From NCBI RefSeq assembly GCF_022348185.1, contig NZ_JAKRFD010000003.1:124001-188000 (forward strand): a DNA stretch of 64,000 nt, given 5' to 3'. Origin of the DNA: Epibacterium sp. Ofav1-8 (lineage in GTDB: Bacteria; Pseudomonadota; Alphaproteobacteria; Rhodobacterales; Rhodobacteraceae). The translations under genes were made by a program, and so were the position numbers. The notes beneath the pieces were generated by a model. It ran no database searches. It was not told the origin of the DNA and was given only the letters and a program-made list of their open reading frames with translations. Positions within the stretch are counted from its first letter, which is position 1. Each line of letters begins with the position of its first letter. Below, piece after piece: positions 51,352 through 61,394 of the stretch.

Positions 51352-52353
51352 ATGGACATCGCACAGCTGAGTGACAGGATCTTAAACGCGGACCGTCGGG
51401 CGCTCGCCCGCGCCATCACATTGGTGGAAAGCGCCCGTCCGGATCACCGCGCGCAGGCGGATGAGTTGCTGTCGCACTTGGCCAAAAGCGACCGTCAGGC
51501 ACTCAGGATCGGATTGTCGGGCACGCCCGGGGTGGGGAAATCCACCTTTATCGAGGCCTTTGGCATGATGCTCATCGGGCAGGGGCTGCGGGTTGCGGTG
51601 CTGGCGGTTGATCCCAGCTCGGCGCGGTCTGGTGGATCAATTCTGGGGGACAAGACCCGGATGGAGCGGCTCAGTCGTGAACGCGCGGCCTTCATTCGCC
51701 CCAGTCCCAGCCAGAGCCACCTTGGCGGTGTCGCACGCCGCACCCGCGATGCGGTGGCGCTGTGCGAGGCGGCGGGGTTTGACGTGGTGCTGATCGAAAC
51801 CGTGGGGGTGGGGCAATCGGAAACCGTTGTGGCGGAACTGTCCGATCTGTTCCTGCTGCTGCTGGCGCCGGCGGGTGGCGATGAGCTTCAGGGCGTGAAG
51901 CGCGGCATCATGGAGATCGCCGACATGATTCTGATCAACAAGGCCGATGGTGATCTGAAGGCGACGGCGACTCGCACCTGCGCCGATTATGCCGGGGCGC
52001 TGCGGCTGTTGCGCAAACGTCCGCAAGATCCCGATGGCTTTCCCAAGGCGTTGACCGTCTCGGCGATCGAGGCCGCCGGGCTGGACAAGGCGTGGGCAGA
52101 GGTGCAGGCGCTGGCCGGGTGGCGGCGCGACAACGGGTTTTGGGATCAGAACCGGGCGCAGCAGGCGCAGTATTGGTTCTCTGAGGAGGTGCGGCAGGCG
52201 CTTCTGGCGCGGCTTCAGACCTCTTGGGCAAAGTCGCGCATGACGGAACTGTCGAAAAAGGTGGCCGAGGGCGCGCAAACCCCACAAGAGGCTGCGCGCG
52301 ATCTGCTGACGGGGTTGGGTGTCGCGGACCTTGATCCGTCGCGCGTGGGCTAG
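51352..52353 (+). CDS. meaB: Methylmalonyl-CoA mutase-associated GTPase MeaB
   Basis: G3E-family GTPase of 333 residues that loads and protects the B12 cofactor of methylmalonyl-CoA mutase. Walker A is GTPGVGKST (57-65); further signatures are LAVDPSSARSGGSILGDKTRM, FIRPSPSQSHLGGVARRTRDA, VLIETVGVGQSETVVAELSD and the GTP-specificity LINKADGD. A dimerising C-terminal helix region follows. The ATG at 51352 lies just after GAGAGGCGCGCC. The mutase is not in the window; the epimerase mce is at 16.2 kb. Older annotations call this family ArgK. Confidence 0.95.
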   Translation: MDIAQLSDRILNADRRALARAITLVESARPDHRAQADELLSHLAKSDRQALRIGLSGTPGVGKSTFIEAFGMMLIGQGLRVAVLAVDPSSARSGGSILGDKTRMERLSRERAAFIRPSPSQSHLGGVARRTRDAVALCEAAGFDVVLIETVGVGQSETVVAELSDLFLLLLAPAGGDELQGVKRGIMEIADMILINKADGDLKATATRTCADYAGALRLLRKRPQDPDGFPKALTVSAIEAAGLDKAWAEVQALAGWRRDNGFWDQNRAQQAQYWFSEEVRQALLARLQTSWAKSRMTELSKKVAEGAQTPQEAARDLLTGLGVADLDPSRVG

Positions 52354-52503
52354 GGCCTGCGACTGAGGTGCGAAGGTTGGGGGACGGCCTAGTATGGCGT
52401 GCATAAGCTTGCATCTTGGCCCCGAAATTGTAAAAGCCCGCCAGCGCTGGAGGGGATGACGCGAGAATGTCGGCTGGAGTGCCATAAAAGCGTTGCATAT
52501 GGC

Positions 52504-52532
52504 TTGACCATCTTTGCGATTCCTCCTAAACG
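52504..52532 (+). promoter_or_regulatory. Candidate sigma-70 promoter of rpmB
   Basis: TTGACC (52504-52509), a 17-base spacer and TAAACG (52527-52532), about 120 bases upstream of rpmB. The leader contains a GGGCGC / GCGCCC hairpin (52,549-52,571). Boxes were picked by eye. Confidence 0.45.
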
Positions 52533-52650
52533 CATTCAACCAGTTTTCGGGCGCAGCCAATGGCAGCGCCCTTGTAATTTGGCGACTGATTCCCAAAGGC
52601 CGGGCAGGCCGCACACGGGTCGGGACGCCGCAGATACGAAGGATAACACC

Positions 52651-52941
52651 ATGTCGCGCCGTTGCGAACTGACCGGAAAAGGCCCGATGACTGGCAACAA
52701 TGTCAGCCACGCCAACAACAAAACCCGTCGCCGGTTTCTGCCGAACCTGAACGACGTCACCCTGCAGTCCGAGACCCTCGGCCGCGGTGTGAAGCTGCGC
52801 ATCTCCGCAGCCGCCCTGCGTTCCGTTGACCACCGCGGTGGTCTGGACGCCTTCCTGGCCAAAGCCAAGGACGAAGAGCTGTCCGATGCCGCTCTGAAGG
52901 TGAAGAAAGAGATCGCAAAGGCACAAGCTGCGCAGGCCTGA
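52651..52941 (+). CDS. rpmB: 50S ribosomal protein L28 (bL28)
   Basis: Ribosomal protein of 96 residues. Begins [32 protein letters not shown], the standard bL28 start, followed by [23 protein letters not shown]. The alphaproteobacterial C-terminal extension ([26 protein letters not shown]) is present. AAGGATAACACC gives the ribosome binding site for the ATG at 52651. Monocistronic, with a promoter candidate and a terminator. Confidence 0.98.
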   Translation: MSRRCELTGKGPMTGNNVSHANNKTRRRFLPNLNDVTLQSETLGRGVKLRISAAALRSVDHRGGLDAFLAKAKDEELSDAALKVKKEIAKAQAAQA

Positions 52942-52980
52942 TCGGCCCGCCCCTCTTGTGATCCTGCCCGGATTTATCTG

Positions 52981-53013
52981 AAAGACCGTTGGCCCGGCGC
53001 CAGCGGTCTTTTT
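52981..53013 (+). terminator. rpmB terminator
   Basis: AAAGACCG-T-TGG with CCA-G-CGGTCTTT, tail TTTTTG, 40 bases after the rpmB stop. Confidence 0.9.
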
Positions 53014-53093
53014 GCATTTGCGTGGAGGGGGAGGCGCGACTCTTTGCCCGCGTCTTGCGCAAGGGGCTTGAGCCGGAGGCCTCTTCCTGAGAT

Positions 53094-53450
53094 ATGACGA
53101 CGCCAATGACAGTGTTCGGACGGTATATCACCCTGCTGCTGACTGCGGCCCTGCTGCTGACCGGCCATAGTGCCGCCGCCAGCCGCTTTGACCGTGATGC
53201 CACGGGCCAGGTGATCCTGTGTACCGGCTCCGGTCCGGTCACCGTCTATGTCGACGAAAACGGCGAACCAACGGGCGCGCCGCATATCTGCCCGGATTGC
53301 ATTACCCATCTCCTTGATCTGGTTCAGGGCGCTCCGGCGCTGCTGGCACCGGTTGCAACGGCGCGACAGGCGCCCCGGCTGCCGTCGCGCGCGCAACGCG
53401 ACGCTGCACCTGAACGCACGGCCCGAGCGCGCGCGCCGCCGCTGGTCTGA
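53094..53450 (+). CDS. DUF2946-like exported protein
   Basis: Protein of 118 residues with a signal peptide (YITLLLTAALLLTGHSAAA). The mature part has ILCTGSGPVTVYVDENGEP and GAPHICPDCITHLL, i.e. a single Cys, a His and a C-x-x-C, typical of DUF2946. The C-terminal third is Ala/Arg/Pro-rich. It precedes a PCuAC copper chaperone gene by 80 bases, a frequent pairing in proteobacteria, which points to periplasmic copper handling. The start could be the ATG at 53094 or at 53106; neither has a strong site. Confidence 0.72.
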   Translation: MTTPMTVFGRYITLLLTAALLLTGHSAAASRFDRDATGQVILCTGSGPVTVYVDENGEPTGAPHICPDCITHLLDLVQGAPALLAPVATARQAPRLPSRAQRDAAPERTARARAPPLV

Positions 53451-53530
53451 CACACCCACACGTGCGAAGTCAGACCGGTCGCAGCGCCTGCGCCCGGATA
53501 CCCCCTGTTCCCGTCTCAAGGAGACCAATC

Positions 53531-54043
53531 ATGACCCTGAAATCCCTCGGCCTTTCTGCCGTTTTCTCCGCGCTTGCAGCCGCTGCCGTCGCCACCTCCG
53601 CCTCGGCGCAGATGGTTGTGCATGACGCCTATGCCCGTGCTTCCAACAAGATGGCCGGCGCCGCCTTTATGGAGATCATCAACGAAGGTGACGCAGATGA
53701 CCGCCTGATCGGGGCGCGCTCCGATGTGGCCAAGCGGGTGCAGCTCCACACCCACACCGAAGACGCCAATGGCGTGATGAAGATGACCCATGTCGAAGAC
53801 GGCTTTGCCATCCCGGCCGGCGCGACCCATCTGCTCCAGCGCGGCGGTGACCATGTGATGTTCATGGGGCTGAACCGGGAACTGGCGGACGGCGACACAA
53901 TCGACGTCATCCTCGACTTTGAAAAGGCCGGTGAAGTGGCGATCGAGGTCCCCGTCGACATGGCGCGCATGCCCGAGGGCGGACATGGCGGCCACGGCGA
54001 TCATTCGGGTCACGGCGACGATCACGGCGACCACTCCCACTAA
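53531..54043 (+). CDS. Periplasmic copper chaperone PCu(A)C
   Basis: Copper-binding protein of 170 residues that supplies Cu(I), usually to cytochrome oxidase Cu-A. It has a signal peptide (LKSLGLSAVFSALAAAAVAT, cut after SASA). The Cu(I) site H(M)x10Mx21HxM is visible: VQLHTHTEDANGVMKM, the loop IPAGATHLLQRGGDHVMFMGL. It ends in a His-rich tail (GGHGGHGDHSGHGDDHGDHS), extra to the core domain and probably a second metal site. AAGGAG precedes the ATG at 53531. It is paired with the DUF2946-like gene; a terminator is shared with the convergent sirtuin gene. Confidence 0.9.
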   Translation: MTLKSLGLSAVFSALAAAAVATSASAQMVVHDAYARASNKMAGAAFMEIINEGDADDRLIGARSDVAKRVQLHTHTEDANGVMKMTHVEDGFAIPAGATHLLQRGGDHVMFMGLNRELADGDTIDVILDFEKAGEVAIEVPVDMARMPEGGHGGHGDHSGHGDDHGDHSH

Positions 54044-54068
54044 CACCTTTCCTCGCGACAGATCTGAC

Positions 54069-54092
54069 AAGCCCCGGTTGACGCCGGGGCTT
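54069..54092. terminator. Terminator between the PCuAC gene and cobB
   Basis: A 9-bp stem AAGCCCCGG / CCGGGGCTT with a 6-base loop in the short gap between convergent genes. Confidence 0.75.
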
Positions 54093-54094
54093 CG

Positions 54095-54796
54095 TCATTC
54101 AGGGCCGTGAGACAGCAGCGCCCGGACCCAATCGGGCACCACCTCGGTGGCCGGGCCAAATCGGCGCTCGTCAAAGGCGTCACTGATGTCCGAGGGGGCA
54201 AGATTGAGCTCGACCGTCCGTGCCCCGCCGTAGGCCGCCTCCTGCACAAAGGACGCAGCTGGCTGGACCTGACCGGAAGTCCCGATCGCGGCAAACAGGC
54301 TGGCCTCCGTCAGGTGGTCGCCGATCTCGTCCAGGTGATAGGGGACCTCGCCGAACCAGACCACGTCAGGGCGGCTGCGGAGCGCATGGCAGGCGGGGCA
54401 GGTGGTGTCGGTGGTCATCTCCTGCGGTGCAGGCCAGCGATGATCGCAAGCGGCGCAGAGGGCACCGGCAAGCGTTCCATGCATGTGCAGCACGTTGCGC
54501 GATCCGGCCGCCTCATGCAGCGGATCGACGTTCTGAGTGACAATGACCACCTCGCCGGGCCACCGCTGTTCCAGCTCCGCCAGGGCGCGGTGGGCGGCGT
54601 TTGGCGTCGCGCGGGCGGCTTGCTGGCGGCGCGCGCTGTAGAACCGATGCACGCGCGCGGGATCCCGGGCAAAGCCCTCGGGGGTGGCGACATCTTCGAT
54701 CCGGTGTTGCGACCACAGGCCTTTTGCGTCGCGAAAGGTGCCAAGCCCGCTTTCGGCGGAAATGCCCGCGCCAGTCAGGATTGCGATTTTGGTCAT
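54095..54796 (-). CDS. cobB: NAD-dependent protein deacylase (sirtuin, CobB type)
   Basis: Sir2-family enzyme of 233 residues that removes acyl groups from lysines using NAD. Motifs: GAGISAESGLGTFRDAKGLW (NAD loop), VTQNVDPLHEAAGS, catalytic His in LHMHGTL, and the zinc site formed by CAAC and CPAC. AIGTSGQVQPAASF and the late VELNL complete the fold. The Ala-x-x-x-Tyr-x-x-Arg substrate signature of desuccinylases corresponds to the segment HRFYSARRQQA, so a CobB/SIRT5-like range is plausible. Single gene. Confidence 0.94.
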   Translation of the reverse strand: MTKIAILTGAGISAESGLGTFRDAKGLWSQHRIEDVATPEGFARDPARVHRFYSARRQQAARATPNAAHRALAELEQRWPGEVVIVTQNVDPLHEAAGSRNVLHMHGTLAGALCAACDHRWPAPQEMTTDTTCPACHALRSRPDVVWFGEVPYHLDEIGDHLTEASLFAAIGTSGQVQPAASFVQEAAYGGARTVELNLAPSDISDAFDERRFGPATEVVPDWVRALLSHGPE

Positions 54797-54922
54797 GGCG
54801 GGATCTCCTGTCCGGGCATCTGCTAGCGGGGGCGTGGCCTGTCAGTGCAAAACCTGACATAGAGAGCGGGGCGCGTAAACACGGACCACCGTCCCCGTTT
54901 CTTCTGACCTGAGAGAGTATCG

Positions 54923-55369
54923 ATGCGTAAAATCCTGTTTGTCTGCCTTGGCAATATCTGTCGCTCTCCGGCGGCGGAGGCGCTGTTTCGCGCCCGCTGC
55001 CCGCAGATTGCCACCGACAGTGCCGGCACCTCGGACTATCATATCGGTGATCCGCCCTATGGGCCGATGCAGGCGGCGGCGCTGGCACGGGGCGTTGATA
55101 TGTCCGATCTGAGGGCGCGGCAGTTCTCGGCTGGGGATTTTGCAGCCTTCGACCTGATTGTCGTGATGGATCATGCAAACCGGCATGACGTCGAAGCCCT
55201 GCGCCCGTCGGGCTCCACCACACCGGTGATGCTGTTTGCGCCCATGGCCGGGGCGGCCGCGGTGCAGGAGGTCCCCGATCCGTACTACACGCGGGATTTT
55301 GACGGCTGTCTGGATCTGCTTGAGGCCGCGGCGGCGGGATTGCAGCGTCATGTGGCGCTGTCGGACTGA
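54923..55369 (+). CDS. Low-molecular-weight protein-tyrosine phosphatase
   Basis: Phosphatase of 148 residues with the P-loop CLGNICRS (catalytic Cys8, Arg14) near the N terminus and the general acid in VPDPYYTRDFDG (Asp118 region). The pattern (AGTSDYHIGDPPYGPMQAAA) is that of general LMW-PTPs; no polysaccharide kinase is next to it. GAGAGAG precedes the ATG. Divergent from cobB. A role in capsule control is possible but unsupported by location. Confidence 0.93.
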   Translation: MRKILFVCLGNICRSPAAEALFRARCPQIATDSAGTSDYHIGDPPYGPMQAAALARGVDMSDLRARQFSAGDFAAFDLIVVMDHANRHDVEALRPSGSTTPVMLFAPMAGAAAVQEVPDPYYTRDFDGCLDLLEAAAAGLQRHVALSD

Positions 55370-55424
55370 CGCGCGCCCCCGGTTCGCGGAAGGGGTGCGT
55401 GGGGCGCGTGTCGGGCAGGCGGTC

Positions 55425-56390
55425 CTAGGCCTCCAGCACCCGCAATTGCCCAGCGAGCCAGGGCAGCCGGTTCACGGCCGGGGCAATCATCTGGCTCTGC
55501 ACCAGGCGACGCATGGTTCCGGCCACTTCGAGCGGCACGGTGTCGGGCCAGTCGGACTGTGAAAACAGCGAAATGCGCCGGGTGAATTCGGTCAGGGGCA
55601 GGGCAAAGGCGTCGATCTCGTCATGGAAACGCGCGGCCCGCATATAGCCCAGCGGGGTGGTGATCGCCCAGCCGATGCGGCGCGCCACCATGGCCATCAG
55701 CGCCAGATGAGACCCGATTTCAAACCGGTCCTCGAATTCCAGCTTGCTGCGGCTGAGGTGCGACTCGATCTGTTGCGAGATCAGCTGGTCGCGGGCGTAG
55801 CGCAGCAAGGGCAGGTGGTTGAGCTGATTGCCGACGTCATCGGGGTCGGTGACCGCGCCACGGGGGGCCACCAGGATGAAGGGTTCCTCGACCAGCGGAT
55901 ATTCGGTCACGCCCGGGCGCAGCTCGCCGGTGGAGGCGGCGATGCCGATGTGCAGTTCCTTTGCGTCCATGGCGCGGATGATGTCATGGCTGGATGCGGT
56001 CACCATCTTGAACCGGCACTGGGTCAGGCTGTCGGCAAGAATGGTGGCGAGCCGCGGCGTGAGGTCGTTGTCGAAATCGTCGATCAACCCGAGCGATAGC
56101 GCCGGCAGGTGTGACAGATCCATCACCGTCAGCTCGCTCTGGGCCAGCCGCAATTCGCTCAGGACAGCCTGGGTGCGGGAAAGGAAGCTGCGCCCGGCGG
56201 GTGTCAGAACCATGGGGCGGCGACCGTGATCGACAAGATCCGATCCAAGCGCTTTTTCAAGATTGCGAAGTTGTTGGCTCACGGCCGGTTGGCTCAATCC
56301 GGTAATATCGGCGGCCTGCGCGACCGATCCGGACTTTGCCAATGCTTCAAAAACTTCCAACCCCCGAAGTGTGACGCCTTTCATCAGCAT
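55425..56390 (-). CDS. LysR-family transcriptional regulator
   Basis: Protein of 321 residues. The N-terminal winged HTH is clear: LRGLEVFEALAKSGSVAQAADITGLSQPAVSQQLRNLEKALG, with VLTPAGRSFL after it. The periplasmic-binding-type effector domain covers about 95-300 (LSLGLIDDFDNDLTPRLA; LHIGIAASTGE; PFILVAPRGAV). The start at 56390 has GGAG 5 bases upstream; an ATG two codons later is less well placed. There is no divergent gene, unlike most LysR loci, so its target is not obvious. The upstream 260 bases are AT-rich. Confidence 0.93.
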   Translation of the reverse strand: MLMKGVTLRGLEVFEALAKSGSVAQAADITGLSQPAVSQQLRNLEKALGSDLVDHGRRPMVLTPAGRSFLSRTQAVLSELRLAQSELTVMDLSHLPALSLGLIDDFDNDLTPRLATILADSLTQCRFKMVTASSHDIIRAMDAKELHIGIAASTGELRPGVTEYPLVEEPFILVAPRGAVTDPDDVGNQLNHLPLLRYARDQLISQQIESHLSRSKLEFEDRFEIGSHLALMAMVARRIGWAITTPLGYMRAARFHDEIDAFALPLTEFTRRISLFSQSDWPDTVPLEVAGTMRRLVQSQMIAPAVNRLPWLAGQLRVLEA

Positions 56391-56649
56391 ATATTCGCTC
56401 CAAAAAATCCAAACTCTGATAACTCCGTCACGCGATGCTTCTGCCGGGGGAGCGTCTGACCACTGCACAGTGCAGGCTTTTCCTGCATACACACAAAAAT
56501 ATATGCCGTTTTTATTTTCATTTGAATAGTTTGGGAAGAGTAAAATTATCCTTTCGGGTAATTTATGGCGGTTTTAGTGGAATCTCAAATGTAATTGGCG
56601 CGGCGGCTGGCGGAATTAACCATTTTGAATGGTGCCTGCCGCCACCATT
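56391..56649. other. AT-rich non-coding stretch upstream of the LysR gene
   Basis: About 260 bp, clearly lower in GC than its surroundings (particularly 56,500-56,630), with no gene. It is the promoter region of the LysR gene and the 3' flank of the next minus-strand gene. AT-richness may mark promoters, a regulator or silencer binding region, or residual foreign DNA. Confidence 0.55.
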
Positions 56650-56967
56650 TCAGCCGCAGATTCGTTCGGCGTCGGTTCCGAACAGCTGGTATTTCTTCCA
56701 CAACCGGGAGTCGCTGCTCTTCGCGGATTGGCGCACTTCTTGTGCGCGATGCGGATCCGAGAACCATTTTGAAACCGTGCGCTGTTCGGATCGGGTCAAT
56801 CGGCGTTCGGCAACCTGCTGGATGCAATGGCACAGCGACGCCTGTGCCGCGCCGCGATCGGAGCTGCGGCAGGCGCGTTCGATGGTGCCGGCGGTGGCCT
56901 GTGGCGCGACGGGCACAAAACTCAGCGTGGTCGCGCAGAGCGCGGTGACGGATAGAAGTCGGAACAC
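56650..56967 (-). CDS. Small secreted cysteine-containing protein, unknown function
   Basis: Protein of 105 residues starting at GTG 56967 (AGGAG 10 bases upstream), with a signal peptide (RLLSVTALCATTLSFVPVAP, cut after QATA). The mature part has RACRSSDRGAAQASLCHCIQQVAERRL, then DQ-like basic helices (RTVSKWFSDPHRAQEVRQS) and a C-terminal FGTDAERICG. The four cysteines may form disulfides. I recall similar proteins in Rhodobacteraceae, sometimes labelled as arginine transporters, but nothing in the sequence supports transport. It lies between the LysR gene and lepA. Confidence 0.65.
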   Translation of the reverse strand: MFRLLSVTALCATTLSFVPVAPQATAGTIERACRSSDRGAAQASLCHCIQQVAERRLTRSEQRTVSKWFSDPHRAQEVRQSAKSSDSRLWKKYQLFGTDAERICG

Positions 56968-57141
56968 GTGTATCAATCTCCTGTTTGTGCGAAAGGACGC
57001 TGACCGATGTCGCCGCGCATATTCCATAGCTCGCGGCCGGTTTTCAATGGCGGATGCGCCGGATCGGCACCAGACGCGGCGCTGTTGCGGTGAAAGCGGT
57101 CCGGCGCCTGCAGATGGTGCGGCTCGGACGCATGATCCACC

Positions 57142-57169
57142 TTGACCAAAGGCGAAATCCCAATCATAT
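57142..57169 (+). promoter_or_regulatory. Candidate lepA promoter
   Basis: TTGACC (57142-57147) and TCATAT (57164-57169) with a 16-base spacer, ending only 9 bases before the lepA ATG. Transcription from it would give a nearly leaderless mRNA, in line with the missing Shine-Dalgarno sequence. Tentative. Confidence 0.3.
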
Positions 57170-57178
57170 GCGCTTGTC

Positions 57179-58978
<1,800 letters not shown>

Positions 58979-59006
58979 TCCCGTGACCTGAGAAATGCGA
59001 AATAGG

Positions 59007-59031
59007 AAACCCGGTGCAAGCCGGGTTTTTT
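59007..59031 (+). terminator. lepA terminator
   Basis: An 8-bp stem AAACCCGG / CCGGGTTT with a TGCAAG loop and six T residues in all at the 3' end, about 30 bases after the stop. Confidence 0.92.
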
Positions 59032-59343
59032 GCTGTTCGCTGCGCCGCGTTTGAACGCAGTGGCCCCTTTTTAAGGCCATACCAAGAGGCAAGGGCGGCG
59101 AAATCACGGGTAGATCCCCCGCGTCGAAACGCCGCCCAGTGATCTTTTCCCTGCGATACGCTGGCGACAGCCTGTGCGGGAGTTCCTTTAGGCAGAGATA
59201 TACGCAATATAAAATATTGGGAATTTTCGATTTCTGGAAACAGCGAAGCCTATACTTTCGTATAGATGATCCATGTCAATTCACGGGCCGAAAGCCTCTG
59301 TTATATTTCGCGCAAACGTCGACTTGTGACCAGGAGGGTAAAC
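59032..59343. other. Intergenic stretch before the 60-residue membrane protein
   Basis: About 310 bp with an AT-rich second half (59,200-59,270). A small inverted repeat TATAC-TTTC-GTATA lies at 59251-59264, about 80 bases before the next ATG, and may be an operator or a promoter element. No gene is visible. Confidence 0.5.
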
Positions 59344-59526
59344 ATGTTTCGCCTTGCGTTGATCTTGCACATCTTCATCGGCTCCACCCTTGCGGGCAGC
59401 GCGGTCATCGCAGCGCTGGTGCTGGGGCAGTCCTCGCTGTGGGGGATCCTGTTTGCAGCGCTGGTGGGTTTTTTGGTCGCGATCCCGGTCAGCGCCTGGG
59501 TCGCCCGCAAGCTCTATGTCGGATGA
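59344..59526 (+). CDS. Small membrane protein with two helices (60 residues)
   Basis: A 61-codon gene with a very strong ribosome binding site (AGGAGGG, 6 bases before ATG). The protein is almost all hydrophobic: LALILHIFIGSTLAGSAVIAALVL, a short turn (GQSSLWG) and ILFAALVGFLVAIPVSAWV, ending in RKLYVG. It is thus a two-helix hairpin. I do not recognise a named family. Its own promoter region is AT-rich. It converges with the entericidin-type gene. Confidence 0.75.
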   Translation: MFRLALILHIFIGSTLAGSAVIAALVLGQSSLWGILFAALVGFLVAIPVSAWVARKLYVG

Positions 59527-59584
59527 CGGGCCCGAGAGCGGGCACTGAGGGGCTGGTGATACCGCGGGCGATCCGGCGCGCGAC

Positions 59585-59722
59585 TCAGAGCGCGTCCTGC
59601 ACGTTTCGTGCGGTGTTCGAGATGGCCTGTCCGGCCTTCTGCAGGTCGCGCCCGGCACCTTTGGTGGTTTCGCAGGCGGCGAGGCTGAGGATCAGGAGGC
59701 CAAATAGCAGCGGGCGGATCAT
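59585..59722 (-). CDS. Entericidin-type lipoprotein (45 residues)
   Basis: A 46-codon gene below the usual length cut-off. It has an N-terminal hydrophobic segment PLLFGLLILSLAAC with lipobox SLAAC (Cys17), then ETTKGAGRDLQKAGQAISN, the typical entericidin EcnA/EcnB core (C-x-T-x-x-G-x-G-x-D-x-x-x-x-G). In E. coli EcnA and EcnB form an antidote/toxin pair; in alphaproteobacteria single copies are very common. No second copy is adjacent here. Confidence 0.85.
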   Translation of the reverse strand: MIRPLLFGLLILSLAACETTKGAGRDLQKAGQAISNTARNVQDAL

Positions 59723-60040
59723 GGCGGCGTGTCTTTCTCATGAGTTTGGTTCAAATTCGGAACCTGTTCAGCATAGGGAAAATTCCCCGATCCCCGCGCA
59801 AATGGCAAGAGTGCGATTGGGGCCGTGCGCCGTGTCTCTTTCGCAGATGCAGAAACGATTTGGCGGTGCTTTATCGCGCAAAGGTTGTAATCTTGGCCTA
59901 GGCTGATCCCAGCGAGCACCCACCTGAAGATGTGCAAAACGGGCGCAAATTCGCCCGGGGCAAGGCAGCAGCCAGGCAGAGACTTGAATGTCACCGCGTG
60001 TGACACAGATCGGATCATACCTGTTTCGGGAGGTTACATC
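59723..60040. other. Divergent intergenic region, entericidin to DksA-type gene
   Basis: About 320 bp with no recognisable gene. It must hold promoters for both flanking genes. No repeat or clear operator was seen. Confidence 0.5.
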
Positions 60041-60325
60041 ATGGATTTTTCGGCTCAGAAAGAGCGTCTTGAAACCCGGCTCAGCGCGTTGTCGGCAGGG
60101 ATGCTGGCCGGGCAGGGGTTGTCGGCGCTGACACAGAACGCCAAGACAACCCGGGCCGCGCACAGTCGCGCGGGCAAGACCACCCAGATCACCGAGATCC
60201 TGACGGCGCTGGATCGGTTGAAGGCCGGCGAATATGGCTATTGCAGGATTTGCGGCGCTGATCTGACCCACGATCAATTGCGCCAGCATCCCGAGACCCC
60301 CTTTTGCGAGTCCTGCTCCGCGTGA
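60041..60325 (+). CDS. TraR/DksA-type zinc-finger protein
   Basis: Protein of 94 residues: an N-terminal helical part (about 1-55), then EILTALDRLKAGEYGYCRICG and a four-cysteine zinc finger (Cys68, Cys71, Cys89, Cys92; CRICG...PFCESC). It is shorter than DksA (about 150), lacking the long coiled-coil tip with its acidic pair, so it resembles the YbiI/TraR short forms. It may act on RNA polymerase, but this is by family. GGGAGG lies 7 bases before the ATG. Confidence 0.82.
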   Translation: MDFSAQKERLETRLSALSAGMLAGQGLSALTQNAKTTRAAHSRAGKTTQITEILTALDRLKAGEYGYCRICGADLTHDQLRQHPETPFCESCSA

Positions 60326-60335
60326 ACTCTGCTGG

Positions 60336-60383
60336 ACGCGGGGCCAGTCCAGACCGGGACGCACGTCTGGCCTGGCCCCGCGT
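60336..60383. repeat. Strong hairpin after the DksA-type gene
   Basis: A perfect 12-bp outer stem ACGCGGGGCCAG / CTGGCCCCGCGT with an inner CCAGAC / GTCTGG stem. It has no T run; a possible mRNA 3' stabiliser or factor-assisted end. Confidence 0.6.
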
Positions 60384-60573
60384 GCGGCAAGTCACAGGCG
60401 CAGCCAATGCACAGGTGGCGTGAGGGCGCCATGCCGCTGCGGACTGCGTCCAAAGAGTGAGTGACCCGAGCCGGGCAGGGGGCGATCCTTGCAATGCGGA
60501 AAAAGGGACCGTTGCCGCGACGCCGGCAATGTGGCAGAAGACCAGCAACCGGCTGACCACATGAGTTTTGCAG

Positions 60574-61227
60574 ATGACAGATTTCTCCGCACTCCGCCGC
60601 ATGATGGTGGACACGCAGATCCGCCCGTCGGACGTGACCAAATACCCGATCATCGAAGCCATGCTGGCTGTCCCGCGCGAGACCTTCGTGCCGGACGCCC
60701 AGACCGAGGTCGCCTATGCAGATCAGAACGTGCCGCTGGGCGCGCAGCGCGTGGTGCCGGAGCCGCGCACGCTGGCCAAGATGCTGGACGCGCTGGATGT
60801 GCGCGAGGATGAGCTGGTGCTCGATGTCGGCTGTGGATTGGGATACTCGACCGCAGTTGTGGCCCGCCTGGCGCAGATGGTAATCGGCGTCGAAGAAGAC
60901 GAGCAGCTGGCATCCGAGGCGCAGGACCTGTTGAGCGAGAGCAATGCCGACAATGCCATCGTGCATGAGGGCACGCTTGCCGCAGGTGCCGCAGAGCATG
61001 GCCCCTACGATGTGATCCTGATCCAGGGCGGTATCGAGGTGCTGCCCGCGGAGATCCTGGCGCAGCTCAAGGATGGCGGGCGCATTGCGGCCCTGTTCAT
61101 GGACGGGGCCCTGGGCGAGGTCAAAATCGGCTACAAAAGCGGTGATCGCATCTCCTGGCGGTTCGAATTCAACGCGGGCGCGCCGGTACTGCCCGGCTTT
61201 GCCAAGGCGCCGGAGTTCGCGCTCTGA
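60574..61227 (+). CDS. pcm: Protein-L-isoaspartate O-methyltransferase-type protein
   Basis: SAM-dependent methyltransferase of 217 residues. It has VPRETFVPD, the SAM loop VLDVGCGLGYSTAVVARL, GVEEDEQLASEAQ and a C-terminal strand region. In genuine Pcm the motif after the start is usually M-V-x-x-Q-I; here it is MMVDTQIRPSDV. This MMVDxQIRPxDV variant is found next to tolC in alphaproteobacteria and may differ in substrate from E. coli Pcm. The ATG at 60574 is preferred to a TTG two codons earlier. tolC follows. Confidence 0.87.
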   Translation: MTDFSALRRMMVDTQIRPSDVTKYPIIEAMLAVPRETFVPDAQTEVAYADQNVPLGAQRVVPEPRTLAKMLDALDVREDELVLDVGCGLGYSTAVVARLAQMVIGVEEDEQLASEAQDLLSESNADNAIVHEGTLAAGAAEHGPYDVILIQGGIEVLPAEILAQLKDGGRIAALFMDGALGEVKIGYKSGDRISWRFEFNAGAPVLPGFAKAPEFAL

Positions 61228-61394
61228 TCCTCCGCCGTCTGTCTCGATCTTGACACGATCGCCGGAAATTCATGTTGCGCCTCTTCAACTTGTGGTGAGC
61301 CTCGCCTATGTTTCTGGTAAACTGACGCCTGCGTAAGTCGGGCGCAAATCGAGTGTAACGGGGTAGCCCCCAACAAGCGGATCGAGGCGACAGG

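Noticed and set aside
59740-59775. GGTTCAAATTC resembling a tRNA T-loop
   Set aside because: No acceptor stem or anticodon arm can be folded around it.
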